64,000 bases of DNA, taken from assembly GCA_958295745.1 (NCBI GenBank), contig OY282370.1:2392548-2456547 (forward strand). Reading direction: 5' to 3'. Below are positions 42,010-50,803 of the stretch, in pieces. The DNA is from an uncultured Acidimicrobiia bacterium (lineage in GTDB: Bacteria; Actinomycetota; Acidimicrobiia; Spongiisociales; Spongiisociaceae). Position 1 is the stretch's first letter, and each line of letters begins with the position of its first letter. Made by a program: the position numbers and the translations under genes. Below the pieces are notes generated by a model. It worked only from the letters and a program-made list of their open reading frames with translations, was not told the origin of the DNA and did not search any database.

Positions 42010-42894
42010 ATGAAACCGGCCCGATTCGATTATCACCAGGTGCGCACCGCGGCGGAGGCGGTGTCCGTTCTCGCCCAGAGCGGCGGCGAGGCGAAGGTCC
42101 TGGCCGGGGGCCAGAGCCTGGTTCCCGCCATGAACTTCCGTTTGGCCCGCCCGGAGGTGCTGGTCGACATCAACCGGGTGGCCGAGCTGGACCGCCTCAC
42201 CGACGAGGGCGAGATACTCCGGGTGGGGTCGATGGTGCGCCACGCCGCTTTCGAGCGGCCGGTGGATGACGGGCCGCTGGGCCGGCTGCTGAGCATGGCC
42301 GCCCGGCACGTGGGGCACCTTCCCATCCGTATCCGGGGCACCTTCGGGGGGAGCCTGGCCCACGCCGATCCGGCCGCCGAATGGTGTGTGATCGCCCGGC
42401 TGCTCGACGCCGAGATGGTGGCGGCCGGCCCGGGGGGCGACCGCCGGATTCCCGCTTCCGAGTTCTTCCATACCGTGTTCACCACCGCCCTAGAACCCGA
42501 CGAGCTGCTCATAGAGGCCCGCCTTCCCAAACCGTCTCCCTCCGCCAAGGTGGGCTTCAAGCAGTTCAGCCGCCGGGCGGGTGACTTCGCACTGACCATG
42601 GCGGCCGCGGTCGTCGAGGTCCGCGGCGGGGAGATAGCGGAGGCCAGGATCGCCCTCGGGGGCGTGAGCGACCGGCCGGTGCGGGCACCCGGCGCCGAGG
42701 AAATGCTGCGGGGCCGCCCGTTGCCTCCGTCATCGTCCTCCTCCTCGTCCTCTTACACCGCCTTCGCCGACGCCGCCGAACATGCATCCGGGGAGGTGGA
42801 GACCATCGGGGACATACACGGCTCCGCCCGATACCGCCGGGACCTGATCCGGGTGCTCACCCGGCGGGCGCTCGAGCAGGCGGCGGCGCAGTGA
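42010..42894 (+). CDS. Mo-hydroxylase FAD-binding medium subunit (CoxM-like)
   Basis: A 294-residue FAD subunit. The N-terminus FDYHQVRTAAEAVSVLAQ is typical; AGGQSLVPAMNFRLARP and GTFGGSLAHADPAAEW bind FAD. It passes electrons from the FeS subunit to an acceptor. A run of serines (residues ~238-246) forms an unusual low-complexity linker before the C-terminal domain end. It overlaps the following large-subunit gene (GTGA). Confidence 0.92.
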   Translation: MKPARFDYHQVRTAAEAVSVLAQSGGEAKVLAGGQSLVPAMNFRLARPEVLVDINRVAELDRLTDEGEILRVGSMVRHAAFERPVDDGPLGRLLSMAARHVGHLPIRIRGTFGGSLAHADPAAEWCVIARLLDAEMVAAGPGGDRRIPASEFFHTVFTTALEPDELLIEARLPKPSPSAKVGFKQFSRRAGDFALTMAAAVVEVRGGEIAEARIALGGVSDRPVRAPGAEEMLRGRPLPPSSSSSSSSYTAFADAAEHASGEVETIGDIHGSARYRRDLIRVLTRRALEQAAAQ

Positions 42895-45209
42895 CCCCAT
42901 GGGTCGGGCGGCCGATTCTGCGCTTCGAGGATCCCCCTCTCCTCACCGGTGAGGGGGCTTTTGTCGCCGACCTGACCCGGGGTTCCTCCTTCCTCCGCTT
43001 TGTCCGCAGCCCGGTTCCGCACGGGCGGATAGTCTCCATCGAGGCGCCCGGCGGTATCACCGTGTTCACCGCGGCCGACCTGGCCGGAGTGCGCCCCCTC
43101 CGCCCGTTGCTGCACCGGGCGGACTACCGGCCTGTCGAGCAGCCGATCCTGGCCGGGGACACGGTTCGTTTCGTGGGAGAGCCGATCGCGATGGTGGCGG
43201 CCCCCTCGCCGGAGGAAGCGGAAGACCACGCCGAGCAGGTGTTCGTGGACATCGAACCCATCGACCATGTGACGAGCGCCGCCGACGCCCTGCTGCCGGA
43301 TGCCCCGCCCGTCCACCGCCATGTTTCCGACAACGTGGTGGTGGACGCCCGTTTCGACACCGGCGGGGTGGACGAAGCCTTCGACGCCGCCGAGGCGGTG
43401 GTCGAGTTCGACCTGCGGTCACGGCGCCAGAACGCCATGCCGCTGGAGGCGCGGGGCTCGGTCGCCTCCTACGACCGGCGGACCGGCCGGGTCACCCTGG
43501 CCGCCTCCGTACAGTCGCCGCACGTGGTGCGCACCGCGATAGCCGACCTCATCGGGATGCCGGAGTCGGATCTGCGGGTGGTGGTTCCCGACGTGGGGGG
43601 CGCCTTCGGTCAGAAGTTCTGTCTGGCGGTCGAAGACGCGGCGGCGGTATGGGCGGCTAGGCGGCTGCGCACCGCGGTCTCCTGGGTGGAGGACCGGCGG
43701 GAGAACCTCATGTCGTCCTTCCACAGCCGGGATCATCACTACCGCGTCAGGGGCGCCTTCGGCCCGGACGGGCGGCTTCTGGCCGTGGACGCCGACCTCC
43801 TATGCAACGTGGGGGCCTATTCCTGCTATCCCGTTACCTGCGGGGTGGAGCCCCTGATGGCCTTGGCGGAGCTGCCCGGCCCGTATGATTTCCGGAACTA
43901 TCGGGTGCGCTCCCGGGGGGTGGTCACCAACACCTGCCCCATGGCCCCCTACCGGGGGGTTTCCCGCCCGGTCATCACCCTGGCCATGGAGCGCCTCATG
44001 GACAAGGGAGCGGCCCGCTTCGGCCTGGAACCGGACGAGGTGCGCCGCCGCAACCTGATCCGCAGCTTCCCCTACCGCTCCGCCGCCGGGCTCGTCTACG
44101 ACGAAGGCTCCTATCTCGAATCCCTGGAGCGGACCGTCGAGGCGGTCGGCCTGGCGGATTTCCGGGAACGGCAGGACGCCGCCGCGGCCCGGGGGCGGTG
44201 CATAGGGGTGGGTTTTTCGGTCTTCTCCGAGCGCACCGGATACGGCACGGAAGCCTTCGCGGCCCGCAGTATGGACATCACCCCCGGATACGAGACGGTG
44301 GATCTCGCCATGGACCCTTCGGGCAACGTGGAGGCCCGGCTGGGCGCCTCCCCGCACGGCCAGGGGTTGGAGACCACCCTGGCCCAGCTGATAGGAGACG
44401 AGCTGGGGGTGGATCCCGCGACGGTGCGGATAGTCCACGGGGACACCGACCGCACCCCCTACGGCTGGGGGACCTTCGCCAGCCGCTCCCTGGTGATAGC
44501 CGGCGGCGCCGTCAAGCTGGCGTCCGGCCTGCTCCGGGAAAAGCTGGCCGGCATCGCCGCCGCCGAGATGGAGGCCGCTCCCGAGGACATCGTGATACGA
44601 GAGGGGCGGGCCTGCGTCTCGGGTACCGACGCCGGCATCGACCTCTCGGACCTGGCCCGGATCGCCTATCACGCCAGCCACCGCCTGGAGGCGGGTATGA
44701 CCCCGGGGCTGGCGGCCCGGGCCACCTACGATCCGTCCGGCACTTTCTCGAACGCCTGCCATGCGGCGGTGGTGGAGGTGGACCTCGAGACCGGCGGGGT
44801 GGAGGTGAAGCGGTTCGTGGTGGTGGAGGACGCCGGGGTGTTGATCAACCCGATGATCGTGGACGGGCAGCTCCACGGCGGGGTTACCCAGGGGATCGCG
44901 CAGGCCCTGTACGAGGAGATCGTGTACGACGAGGGGGGCAACATCCTCACCACTTCGCTGCTGGACTTCCTCCCGCCCACCATGACCGAGATACCCGAGT
45001 TCGAGATACATCATCTGGAAACCGTCTCCGAAGCCACCATCACCGGCGCCAAGGGCCTCGGGGAAGGCGGCGCCATCGGGGCTCCGGCGGCCATAATCAA
45101 CGCCGTCTCCGATGCGCTCAGGCCCTACGGGGTGGAGGTAGACGAGATGCCGGCCACCCCGGCCCGGCTTCGCAGCCTGTTACGGAAGCACGAGAGGAAG
45201 TACGCATGA
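42891..45209 (+). CDS. xanthine dehydrogenase-family molybdopterin large subunit (copy 2)
   Basis: A 772-residue Mo-hydroxylase catalytic subunit with FEDPPLLTGEGAFVADL at the N-terminus, DVGGAFGQKF, the active-site loop CPMAPYRGVSRPV and GAKGLGEGGAIG (catalytic Glu). The loop differs from that of copies 1 and 3, indicating a different substrate. It sits between the medium and small subunit genes and overlaps both, so it is the most likely constitutive partner of the complex. Confidence 0.92.
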   Translation: MTPWVGRPILRFEDPPLLTGEGAFVADLTRGSSFLRFVRSPVPHGRIVSIEAPGGITVFTAADLAGVRPLRPLLHRADYRPVEQPILAGDTVRFVGEPIAMVAAPSPEEAEDHAEQVFVDIEPIDHVTSAADALLPDAPPVHRHVSDNVVVDARFDTGGVDEAFDAAEAVVEFDLRSRRQNAMPLEARGSVASYDRRTGRVTLAASVQSPHVVRTAIADLIGMPESDLRVVVPDVGGAFGQKFCLAVEDAAAVWAARRLRTAVSWVEDRRENLMSSFHSRDHHYRVRGAFGPDGRLLAVDADLLCNVGAYSCYPVTCGVEPLMALAELPGPYDFRNYRVRSRGVVTNTCPMAPYRGVSRPVITLAMERLMDKGAARFGLEPDEVRRRNLIRSFPYRSAAGLVYDEGSYLESLERTVEAVGLADFRERQDAAAARGRCIGVGFSVFSERTGYGTEAFAARSMDITPGYETVDLAMDPSGNVEARLGASPHGQGLETTLAQLIGDELGVDPATVRIVHGDTDRTPYGWGTFASRSLVIAGGAVKLASGLLREKLAGIAAAEMEAAPEDIVIREGRACVSGTDAGIDLSDLARIAYHASHRLEAGMTPGLAARATYDPSGTFSNACHAAVVEVDLETGGVEVKRFVVVEDAGVLINPMIVDGQLHGGVTQGIAQALYEEIVYDEGGNILTTSLLDFLPPTMTEIPEFEIHHLETVSEATITGAKGLGEGGAIGAPAAIINAVSDALRPYGVEVDEMPATPARLRSLLRKHERKYA

Positions 45210-45682
45210 CCGAGCCGATCGATCTGACCCTCGACGTCAACGGCCGCTCCTACCAGGTGCGGGTGGAGCCCCGCCGCACCCTGGCCGACACCCTTCGCGA
45301 CGACTGCGGCCTGACCGGGACCCACCTGGGATGCGAGCACGGGGTGTGCGGGGCATGCACCGTTCTGGCGGACGGCCTGCCGGTCCGGTCGTGCCTGATG
45401 TTCGCCGTCCAGTGCGAGGGTATGGAGCTGCGCACGGTGGAGGGCCTGGCCGAGGACGGCCGGCTGCACCCCATGCAGCAGGCCTTCTGGGAGAACCACG
45501 GGCTCCAATGCGGGTTCTGCACGCCGGGGTTCCTGATGCTGGCCGTGGGGTACCTCGAACAGCACCCCGACCCCGACGAAGAGGAGCTGCGGGCGGTGCT
45601 GTCCTCCAACCTGTGCCGATGCACCGGCTATCAGAACATCCTCAAGGCGGTCCGCCAGGCCGCCGCCGACATGAGGCGATGA
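45206..45682 (+). CDS. Mo-hydroxylase 2Fe-2S small subunit (CoxS-like)
   Basis: A 158-residue iron-sulfur subunit with two clusters: plant-type ferredoxin Cys set GCEHGVCGACTVL...RSC, and the second set CGFCTPG...NLCRCTGYQNI. It relays electrons from the molybdenum centre to FAD. Start ATG overlaps the upstream stop, and its own stop overlaps the next start, so four subunit genes are translationally chained. Confidence 0.96.
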   Translation: MTEPIDLTLDVNGRSYQVRVEPRRTLADTLRDDCGLTGTHLGCEHGVCGACTVLADGLPVRSCLMFAVQCEGMELRTVEGLAEDGRLHPMQQAFWENHGLQCGFCTPGFLMLAVGYLEQHPDPDEEELRAVLSSNLCRCTGYQNILKAVRQAAADMRR

Positions 45683-47967
45683 CCTACATAGGCGGTTCCG
45701 TCCACCGGATCGAAGACACGGCCCTTCTCAGAGGCGAAGCCCGGTTCGCCGCCGACCTCTCCTTTCCCGGGCAGCTGCACATGCGGGTGGTGCGCTCCCC
45801 GGTCGCCTGCGGGCGCCTGCTCGGCGTCGACGCCTCCGGGGCGGCCTCCCTGCCCGGGGTGGAGGCGGTGTGGACCTCCGCCGATGTTGCCGACGTTCCC
45901 CCCATCGATTTCCGCATGACCAGGACGCCGGGCCTGGAGCCCTACCGCCAGCCGATCCTGGCCGAGGGCATGGTGCGTTACGTCGGCGAGCCGGCGGCGG
46001 TGGTGATGGCCGACGACGCCTATACGGCCGAGGACGCCGCCGGGCTGGTCTTCCTGGACATAGAGGAGCTGGATCCGGTTCTCGATCCCGTCCGCGGCGG
46101 GGGGCGCGCCGTCGAGGCGGCGGTACTCGAGAAGGGTTACGGCGATGTGGAGGCGGCCTTCGAGGGGGCGGCCGAGGTGGTCGAGATGGAGCTGGCGGTG
46201 GGCCGCCACTCCGGAGTGCCCATGGAGACGAGGGGGGCGCTGGCCCGTTATGACCCGATGACCGCCGCCATCGAGATGTTCGGGGCCGCCAAGGTGCCCC
46301 ATTACAACCGCTCCGCCATAGCGTCCATGCTGGGGATTCCGGCCGCCCGGGTGGTGCTGCGCGAGGGCTGCGTGGGGGGCGGTTTCGGGATAAGAGGGGA
46401 GCTGTACCCGGAGGACGTGCTGGTTTGCCTGGCGGCTTGGCGGCTTGGCCGGCCCGTGCGCTGGGTGGAGGACCGCCGGGAGCACCTGATGGCCGCCAAC
46501 CACTCCCGTGACCAGGTGCACCGCATCCGGGCGGCGGTAGACCCCGACGGATGGGTCCGGGGCGTCGAGGACGAGTTCTGGCTGGATCAGGGCGCCTACG
46601 TGCGCACCCACGCCGTGACCGTGGCCGATTTGACCGCCTCCCTGGTGCCCGGCCCCTACGTCTGGCCCGCCTATCGGGTGCGGGGGCGCGTCAGGCTTAC
46701 CAACAAGACCCCGTGCGGCACCTACCGGGCCCCCGGGCGCTACGAGGGCAGCTTCGTGCGGGAGCGGCTCATGGACGTGATCGCCCGGCGGTTGGGCTTG
46801 GACCCGGCGGAGGTGCGCCGCCGCAACCTCATACCGGCGGGCGATATGCCCTACGACCGGGGGGTGGACGCCCTGGGGTCGAGCGTGGTCTACGACTCGG
46901 GGGACTACGAAGCCCTCCTGGACCGGGTTCTCGAATACCTGGACTACGAGCAGCTGTCGGACGGGCTGGCGGAGCGGCGGGCGGCGGGGGAGTCGGTGGG
47001 GATCGGATTCGGATACTTCATCGAGAAGAGCGGGCTGGGGCCGTTCGACGGGGTGAGGGTGACGGTGGACGAGGCCGGACAGGCGGTGATCGTCACCGGG
47101 GTGTCCTCGGTCGGCCAAGGGGTGGAGACCGCCCTGGCCCAGATCTGCGCCGACCATCTGGGGGTGCCTCTGGAAGCGGTGCGGGTGCGGTGCGGCCAGA
47201 CCGACGACCTCCCCTACGGGATGGGGTCGTTCGCCAGCCGGGTGACGGTCATGACCGGATCCGCCGTCCTGATCGCCGCCCGGCGGGTGCGGGAGAAGGC
47301 CCTGGACGCGGCGGCGCCGGTGCTGGAAGCCGCCGTCGGCGATCTGACCGTCGAGGCGGGAAGGGTATTTGTGAAAGGGTCTCCGGACGGGCCCGGCGTC
47401 ACGTTGGCCGAGCTGGCGCGCCGCCTGCGCCCGGGTGCCGGACCTGCGGCCGGCGACGGAGAGGACGACCGGGAGCCCGGCCTCACCGCCGAAGGCTGGT
47501 TCGAGGCGGCGCACATGACCTACCCGTACGGCCTGCACACCGCGGTGGCGGCCGTCGACCGCGACACGGGAGAGGTGCGGGTGGAGCGGTTCGTCGTGGC
47601 CTACGACATAGGGCGGGCCGTGAATCCCGGGCTGGTCGACGGGCAGATCGTGGGGGGCGCCGCCCAAGGGATAGGAGGCGCCCTGCTGGAGGAGTTCGTC
47701 TACGACGAGGCGGGGCAGCCCCTGGCGGTCGGTTTCATGGACTACCTGATGCCGACCCTCCACGAGATGCCGCCGGTGGAGGTGTTGCTCAGCGAGGACG
47801 CCCCCAGCCCGCTCAACCCGCTGGGCGTGAAAGGGGCGGGGGAGGGGGGAATCACCGCGGCGGGCGCCGCCGTCGCCAACGCGGTAGCCGACGCGCTGGG
47901 CCGCCCGGAGGGTATAACCCGCCTTCCCATCAGGCCCGATCTGGTGCGCCGCCTAGCGGACGGGTAG
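45679..47967 (+). CDS. xanthine dehydrogenase-family molybdopterin large subunit (copy 3)
   Basis: A 762-residue catalytic subunit starting at an ATG overlapping the small-subunit stop. IEDTALLRGEARFAADLSFPGQLHM, CVGGGFGIRGELYPEDVL, NKTPCGTYRAPGRYEGSF and GVKGAGEGGITAAG mark the Mo-hydroxylase fold. It is clearly more similar to copy 1 than to copy 2 (shared GTYRAPGR loop, shared GxGIRGELYPED and AANHSRDQ-HRxR segments). It could form an alternative enzyme with the same FAD and FeS subunits. Confidence 0.92.
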   Translation: MTYIGGSVHRIEDTALLRGEARFAADLSFPGQLHMRVVRSPVACGRLLGVDASGAASLPGVEAVWTSADVADVPPIDFRMTRTPGLEPYRQPILAEGMVRYVGEPAAVVMADDAYTAEDAAGLVFLDIEELDPVLDPVRGGGRAVEAAVLEKGYGDVEAAFEGAAEVVEMELAVGRHSGVPMETRGALARYDPMTAAIEMFGAAKVPHYNRSAIASMLGIPAARVVLREGCVGGGFGIRGELYPEDVLVCLAAWRLGRPVRWVEDRREHLMAANHSRDQVHRIRAAVDPDGWVRGVEDEFWLDQGAYVRTHAVTVADLTASLVPGPYVWPAYRVRGRVRLTNKTPCGTYRAPGRYEGSFVRERLMDVIARRLGLDPAEVRRRNLIPAGDMPYDRGVDALGSSVVYDSGDYEALLDRVLEYLDYEQLSDGLAERRAAGESVGIGFGYFIEKSGLGPFDGVRVTVDEAGQAVIVTGVSSVGQGVETALAQICADHLGVPLEAVRVRCGQTDDLPYGMGSFASRVTVMTGSAVLIAARRVREKALDAAAPVLEAAVGDLTVEAGRVFVKGSPDGPGVTLAELARRLRPGAGPAAGDGEDDREPGLTAEGWFEAAHMTYPYGLHTAVAAVDRDTGEVRVERFVVAYDIGRAVNPGLVDGQIVGGAAQGIGGALLEEFVYDEAGQPLAVGFMDYLMPTLHEMPPVEVLLSEDAPSPLNPLGVKGAGEGGITAAGAAVANAVADALGRPEGITRLPIRPDLVRRLADG

Positions 47968-47999
47968 GGCTGACGCCGAGGCCCGGGTCCGTCAGGTGT

Positions 48000-48539
48000 T
48001 CAGGGGGTTCGTCTCCGGGCGATCTGGTGTTCCAGCAGTTCGATGGACTTGTTGTCCTTCGGACGGTCGGCCTCGGCTTTGGATCTCACGATGTCTTCGA
48101 TGTCGGCGCACAATATCTCGACCTGCGCGCCCTCCGCGTCGATGACGATCTTCCTGGCGGTGGGTATCAGGCCTTCGTAGCCGCCCATAGCGGCGGGTTC
48201 GAAGCTCAGGTCGAAGCGTCCGTACTCGCAGGTGAGGTTCCAGATATCGGCGTTCCCGAGCGACTCACCGTTATGGTCGAAGGCGAAGTCCCCCGCGTCT
48301 CTGGTCCAGACGCGCGCCCCGAGGTCCTTCAGGGCTGCGGAAAGACGGTCGAGGTTATCGAGTTGCCTCTGCGGCGTGAAGTCGATGTCTTCGGTTTTGT
48401 AGCCGAGGTCGTAGTCTTGGACCTGCGCGGCCCAGCCGCCTATCACCACGAAGTTCACCCCCCGGCGCGCCAAGGCGGCGGCTATGAGCGAGAGCCGATC
48501 TGCGGTTTCTCCCGCCTTCACATGACCATTTGGTTCCAC
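48000..48539 (-). CDS. nucleotidyltransferase-fold protein, putative toxin
   Basis: A 179-residue protein. NFVVIGGWAAQVQDYD...KTEDIDFTP matches the nucleotidyltransferase active-site pattern (GG-W-x and a following D-x-D), as in AbiEii/MNT-type proteins, followed by RFDLSF with a possible third acidic residue. These proteins often act as toxins by modifying tRNA or other targets. Its start is one base downstream of the HTH gene's stop, so the two form an operon with the antitoxin-like gene first. Confidence 0.75.
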   Translation of the reverse strand: MEPNGHVKAGETADRLSLIAAALARRGVNFVVIGGWAAQVQDYDLGYKTEDIDFTPQRQLDNLDRLSAALKDLGARVWTRDAGDFAFDHNGESLGNADIWNLTCEYGRFDLSFEPAAMGGYEGLIPTARKIVIDAEGAQVEILCADIEDIVRSKAEADRPKDNKSIELLEHQIARRRTP

Positions 48540-48540
48540 G

Positions 48541-49314
48541 TCAAGAGACCACCACCGCGGACGAGAACACTTTCTTGTTGTACCGGAGCATTCGTTCGAG
48601 ACGCTCGGGATCCTCTAGGGCGCGTTGGTGGAGTCCGTCGTCGTGGTCTTCGTAGACTTCCAGGTGGACATACAATTCTCTCCCCGCGGCGGCGAGGATC
48701 CGCTGCACCTCTCCCATCGGAGGGCGAACCTCGCCGGACTCGATTTCGGCTAGGGCGGCCTCGCTGATGCCGACAACGGAAGAGAACTCCGCCTCCGGTT
48801 CCCGCTCCCAACCCGGTTCCCGGCCCCGACCCCCGCGCTGGAACCGCGCCGAACTGACGAGGAGCGCGGCCCATCCCCCCTCGTGGCGGCGGCCTCGCCC
48901 GGCTCCGTACAGGTGGGGCGGCGCCGGGGGGATTCCGTCCCATTCGGTCTGGTGGCTCGGCGTGGGTGATTGGCATCCGAACTGTCCCCAGAACTCGCGG
49001 GACTTGGCTATCTCTTTGGCTACGCGGGCCACTTCGCCGGGGTCCACCCGCAGGTAGCCGGGGTTAGGGGCGTCCTTGGCGCCGCAGCGCAGCTCCAGCC
49101 CTACGGTGCTGACCAGCCTGCCTACGGTGTCCATCACGGGGTCGTGCTCGCCGGACTCGATCCGCTCCACCAGTGAAACGTCGCAGCCCGCCGCTTCGGC
49201 CATCTCTTCGGCGGTGATCTCCAACGCGGCGCGGGCGGTGAGCAACAAGACGGCGGAGGTAGGAAGCCCGGTTTCAAGTCCGGTTTCGGATGGGCGCAGG
49301 GCAACGGTCGGCAT
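48541..49314 (-). CDS. HTH (XRE-like) protein, putative antitoxin with duplicated HTH
   Basis: A 257-residue protein with two HTH-like units: AEEMAEAAGCDVSLVERIESGEHDPVMDT (~40-70) and SSVVGISEAALAEIESGEVRPPMGEVQRIL (~175-205). The second is followed by GRELYVHLEVYEDHDD and a Leu/Arg helix, which is typical of HTH antitoxins paired with nucleotidyltransferases. The middle is low-complexity (PPAPPHLYGAGRGRRHEGG). I prefer the ATG at 49314 (MPTVALRPSE) over 49332. It probably represses its own operon and neutralises the downstream protein. Confidence 0.65.
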   Translation of the reverse strand: MPTVALRPSETGLETGLPTSAVLLLTARAALEITAEEMAEAAGCDVSLVERIESGEHDPVMDTVGRLVSTVGLELRCGAKDAPNPGYLRVDPGEVARVAKEIAKSREFWGQFGCQSPTPSHQTEWDGIPPAPPHLYGAGRGRRHEGGWAALLVSSARFQRGGRGREPGWEREPEAEFSSVVGISEAALAEIESGEVRPPMGEVQRILAAAGRELYVHLEVYEDHDDGLHQRALEDPERLERMLRYNKKVFSSAVVVS

Positions 49315-49825
49315 CAACGTCGATCCTACCATCGGCGGCGGTAAACAGTCTCGCCTTCTGCGGGCCGCCCTACTCCTCGACCTGCCGGGGGAGAGAGCCT
49401 GGAGCAGGTTCGCCGCCTAGTCATGTGCGCAGTTCGGGGAGGTTGTAACACGAGGGCGGCTGTCGGCGAAAGGGGGCGTCGATCAGCTCCACCGAATCCG
49501 TCCGGGAATGCCCGGGACCGGCCTAGATCGCGAAAAAACGCCGCCGCCGGCGCCCGCCCCGATGGGCCCTGCCCCCGCCGCCACCACCAGCATCGGATTC
49601 TCTGTGCCGGCGCGTTGGGCCGGCTCCGGCCTTTGGGGGGTGGCCGGGTGAGTAGTCCTGCGATGACCGCCGCCCTCTCCAGAACCTCGGCGGCGGTGTT
49701 TGTGTCGTCATCCATAGTTATACAACATATGTGTGACGGGGCGAAGGGCCTTGTCGGGGATTTCTTTCGCGGACTTGGAGAAAGGGTGGGCGCCGCCCCC
49801 GCGCAACGCCCCCCCGGCGCCGCTT
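49315..49825. other. intergenic region without supported gene
   Basis: This 511-base stretch lies upstream of the HTH gene and downstream of the cyclase gene. Open frames exist on both strands but show no family character and are Pro/Arg/Gly-rich shadows. It contains ACATATGTGTGACGGG at about 49728, similar to a sequence at about 60700, and a GC hairpin (GGGCG-CCGCCC) near 49790 that could terminate the cyclase transcript. Confidence 0.45.
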
Positions 49826-50653
49826 CTACAGGGCTTCGGTCAGCTCCTCTACGGTCAGGTCGCCTACGTCGAAGAAGGCGACTATCCGGCAGGGGCATGC
49901 CTCTCCGCCCTCGAACTTCCAGGGGAAGGCGCCGATGATGCACCTCTGGTTGAGCACCTTCTCTATGTCGCCGCCCACGTTCTCGGCGTGGATGCAGCCT
50001 TCGGGGAAAGCCAGATAGTGCATGGGGAACAGGTCCTCGGTGATGACCCGCCCGCTCTTGTGGTGGGTGTAGGTGTATTCGCCGAAGTATTCCTTCACCG
50101 GCATGCCCACCTGTTCCTCGAATCTCTTGGTCAGGTCGGGCCGCATATGCCGGATGGTGGTGTTGAGAGGATGGTCGCCGGAGCCGGCGTCCACGCCCCA
50201 CCAGGAGATCTCCATGTCGAGCATCCACTCCGCCAGGACGTGGGTGCCGCCCGGATGCATGCAGAAGTAACGGGTCAGGTCCTGCTCGGGTTTGCCCTCG
50301 TAGTACCGGTGGTAGCCGGTGTGGAGGATGAGGATGTCCCCCTTCTTCACCTCCATCTTGGAGGTGATCATCTCGGGCGTGATGATGCTCCAGTCGCTGA
50401 CCTCGTCCGATATGTCCACGATCACGCCTTCGTTCACCAGCTTGGTGATGGGCAGGGAAGCCATGTCCCCGGCCCCGTCGGCCATGTGCATGGGGCCGTC
50501 GAGGTGGGTTCCCACGTGGAGGGAGCTCTCGATCCTCTGGGACACCACCCGGTTGGTCTGCAGGGTCTGGGTGTAGTAGAACTTGGAACCGGGGTATCCG
50601 ACCCAGCCCGGCGTGTGCAGGTTGATCGGGTGTGAAAGGTCTACGATTTTCAT
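49826..50653 (-). CDS. cyclase family protein (kynurenine formamidase-like hydrolase)
   Basis: A 275-residue metal-dependent hydrolase. MKIVDLSHPINLHTPGW is the family N-terminus and HVGTHLDGPMHM is the HxGTHxD metal-binding motif; DILILHTGYHRYY, HPGGTHVLAEWM and WWGVDAGSGDHPLNT are further conserved blocks. Members hydrolyse amide or cyclic amide substrates such as N-formylkynurenine or isatin. Start ATG 50653 with GGAGGAAACCTG before it. Probably the last gene of the cupin/nitrilase operon after a 150-base gap. Confidence 0.9.
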   Translation of the reverse strand: MKIVDLSHPINLHTPGWVGYPGSKFYYTQTLQTNRVVSQRIESSLHVGTHLDGPMHMADGAGDMASLPITKLVNEGVIVDISDEVSDWSIITPEMITSKMEVKKGDILILHTGYHRYYEGKPEQDLTRYFCMHPGGTHVLAEWMLDMEISWWGVDAGSGDHPLNTTIRHMRPDLTKRFEEQVGMPVKEYFGEYTYTHHKSGRVITEDLFPMHYLAFPEGCIHAENVGGDIEKVLNQRCIIGAFPWKFEGGEACPCRIVAFFDVGDLTVEELTEAL

Positions 50654-50803
50654 CAGGTTTCCTCCGATGCTGTTGTTGATGCTGGTGGTGTTGCTGTTGT
50701 GCTGGATGGACATGGACGGTCGGGGACTGCTGGGCGAATGCCCGGAAGCCGAAGGTTTTCAGGGCGGCCTTCCGAGCGGCCTGCGGGTAGGCGCCGGAGG
50801 CAT

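Noticed and set aside
39615..47967. Aerobic CO dehydrogenase (form I coxMSL) locus
   Set aside because: None of the three large subunits has the Cys-containing AYxCSFR active-site loop; the loops are GTYRAPGR and APYRGVSRP, so a CO-oxidising function is not supported.
49326..50228. Minus-strand 300-residue frame across the cyclase 3' end
   Set aside because: It is out of frame with the clearly supported cyclase gene and Arg/Pro/Gly-rich; the part beyond the cyclase has no family match.
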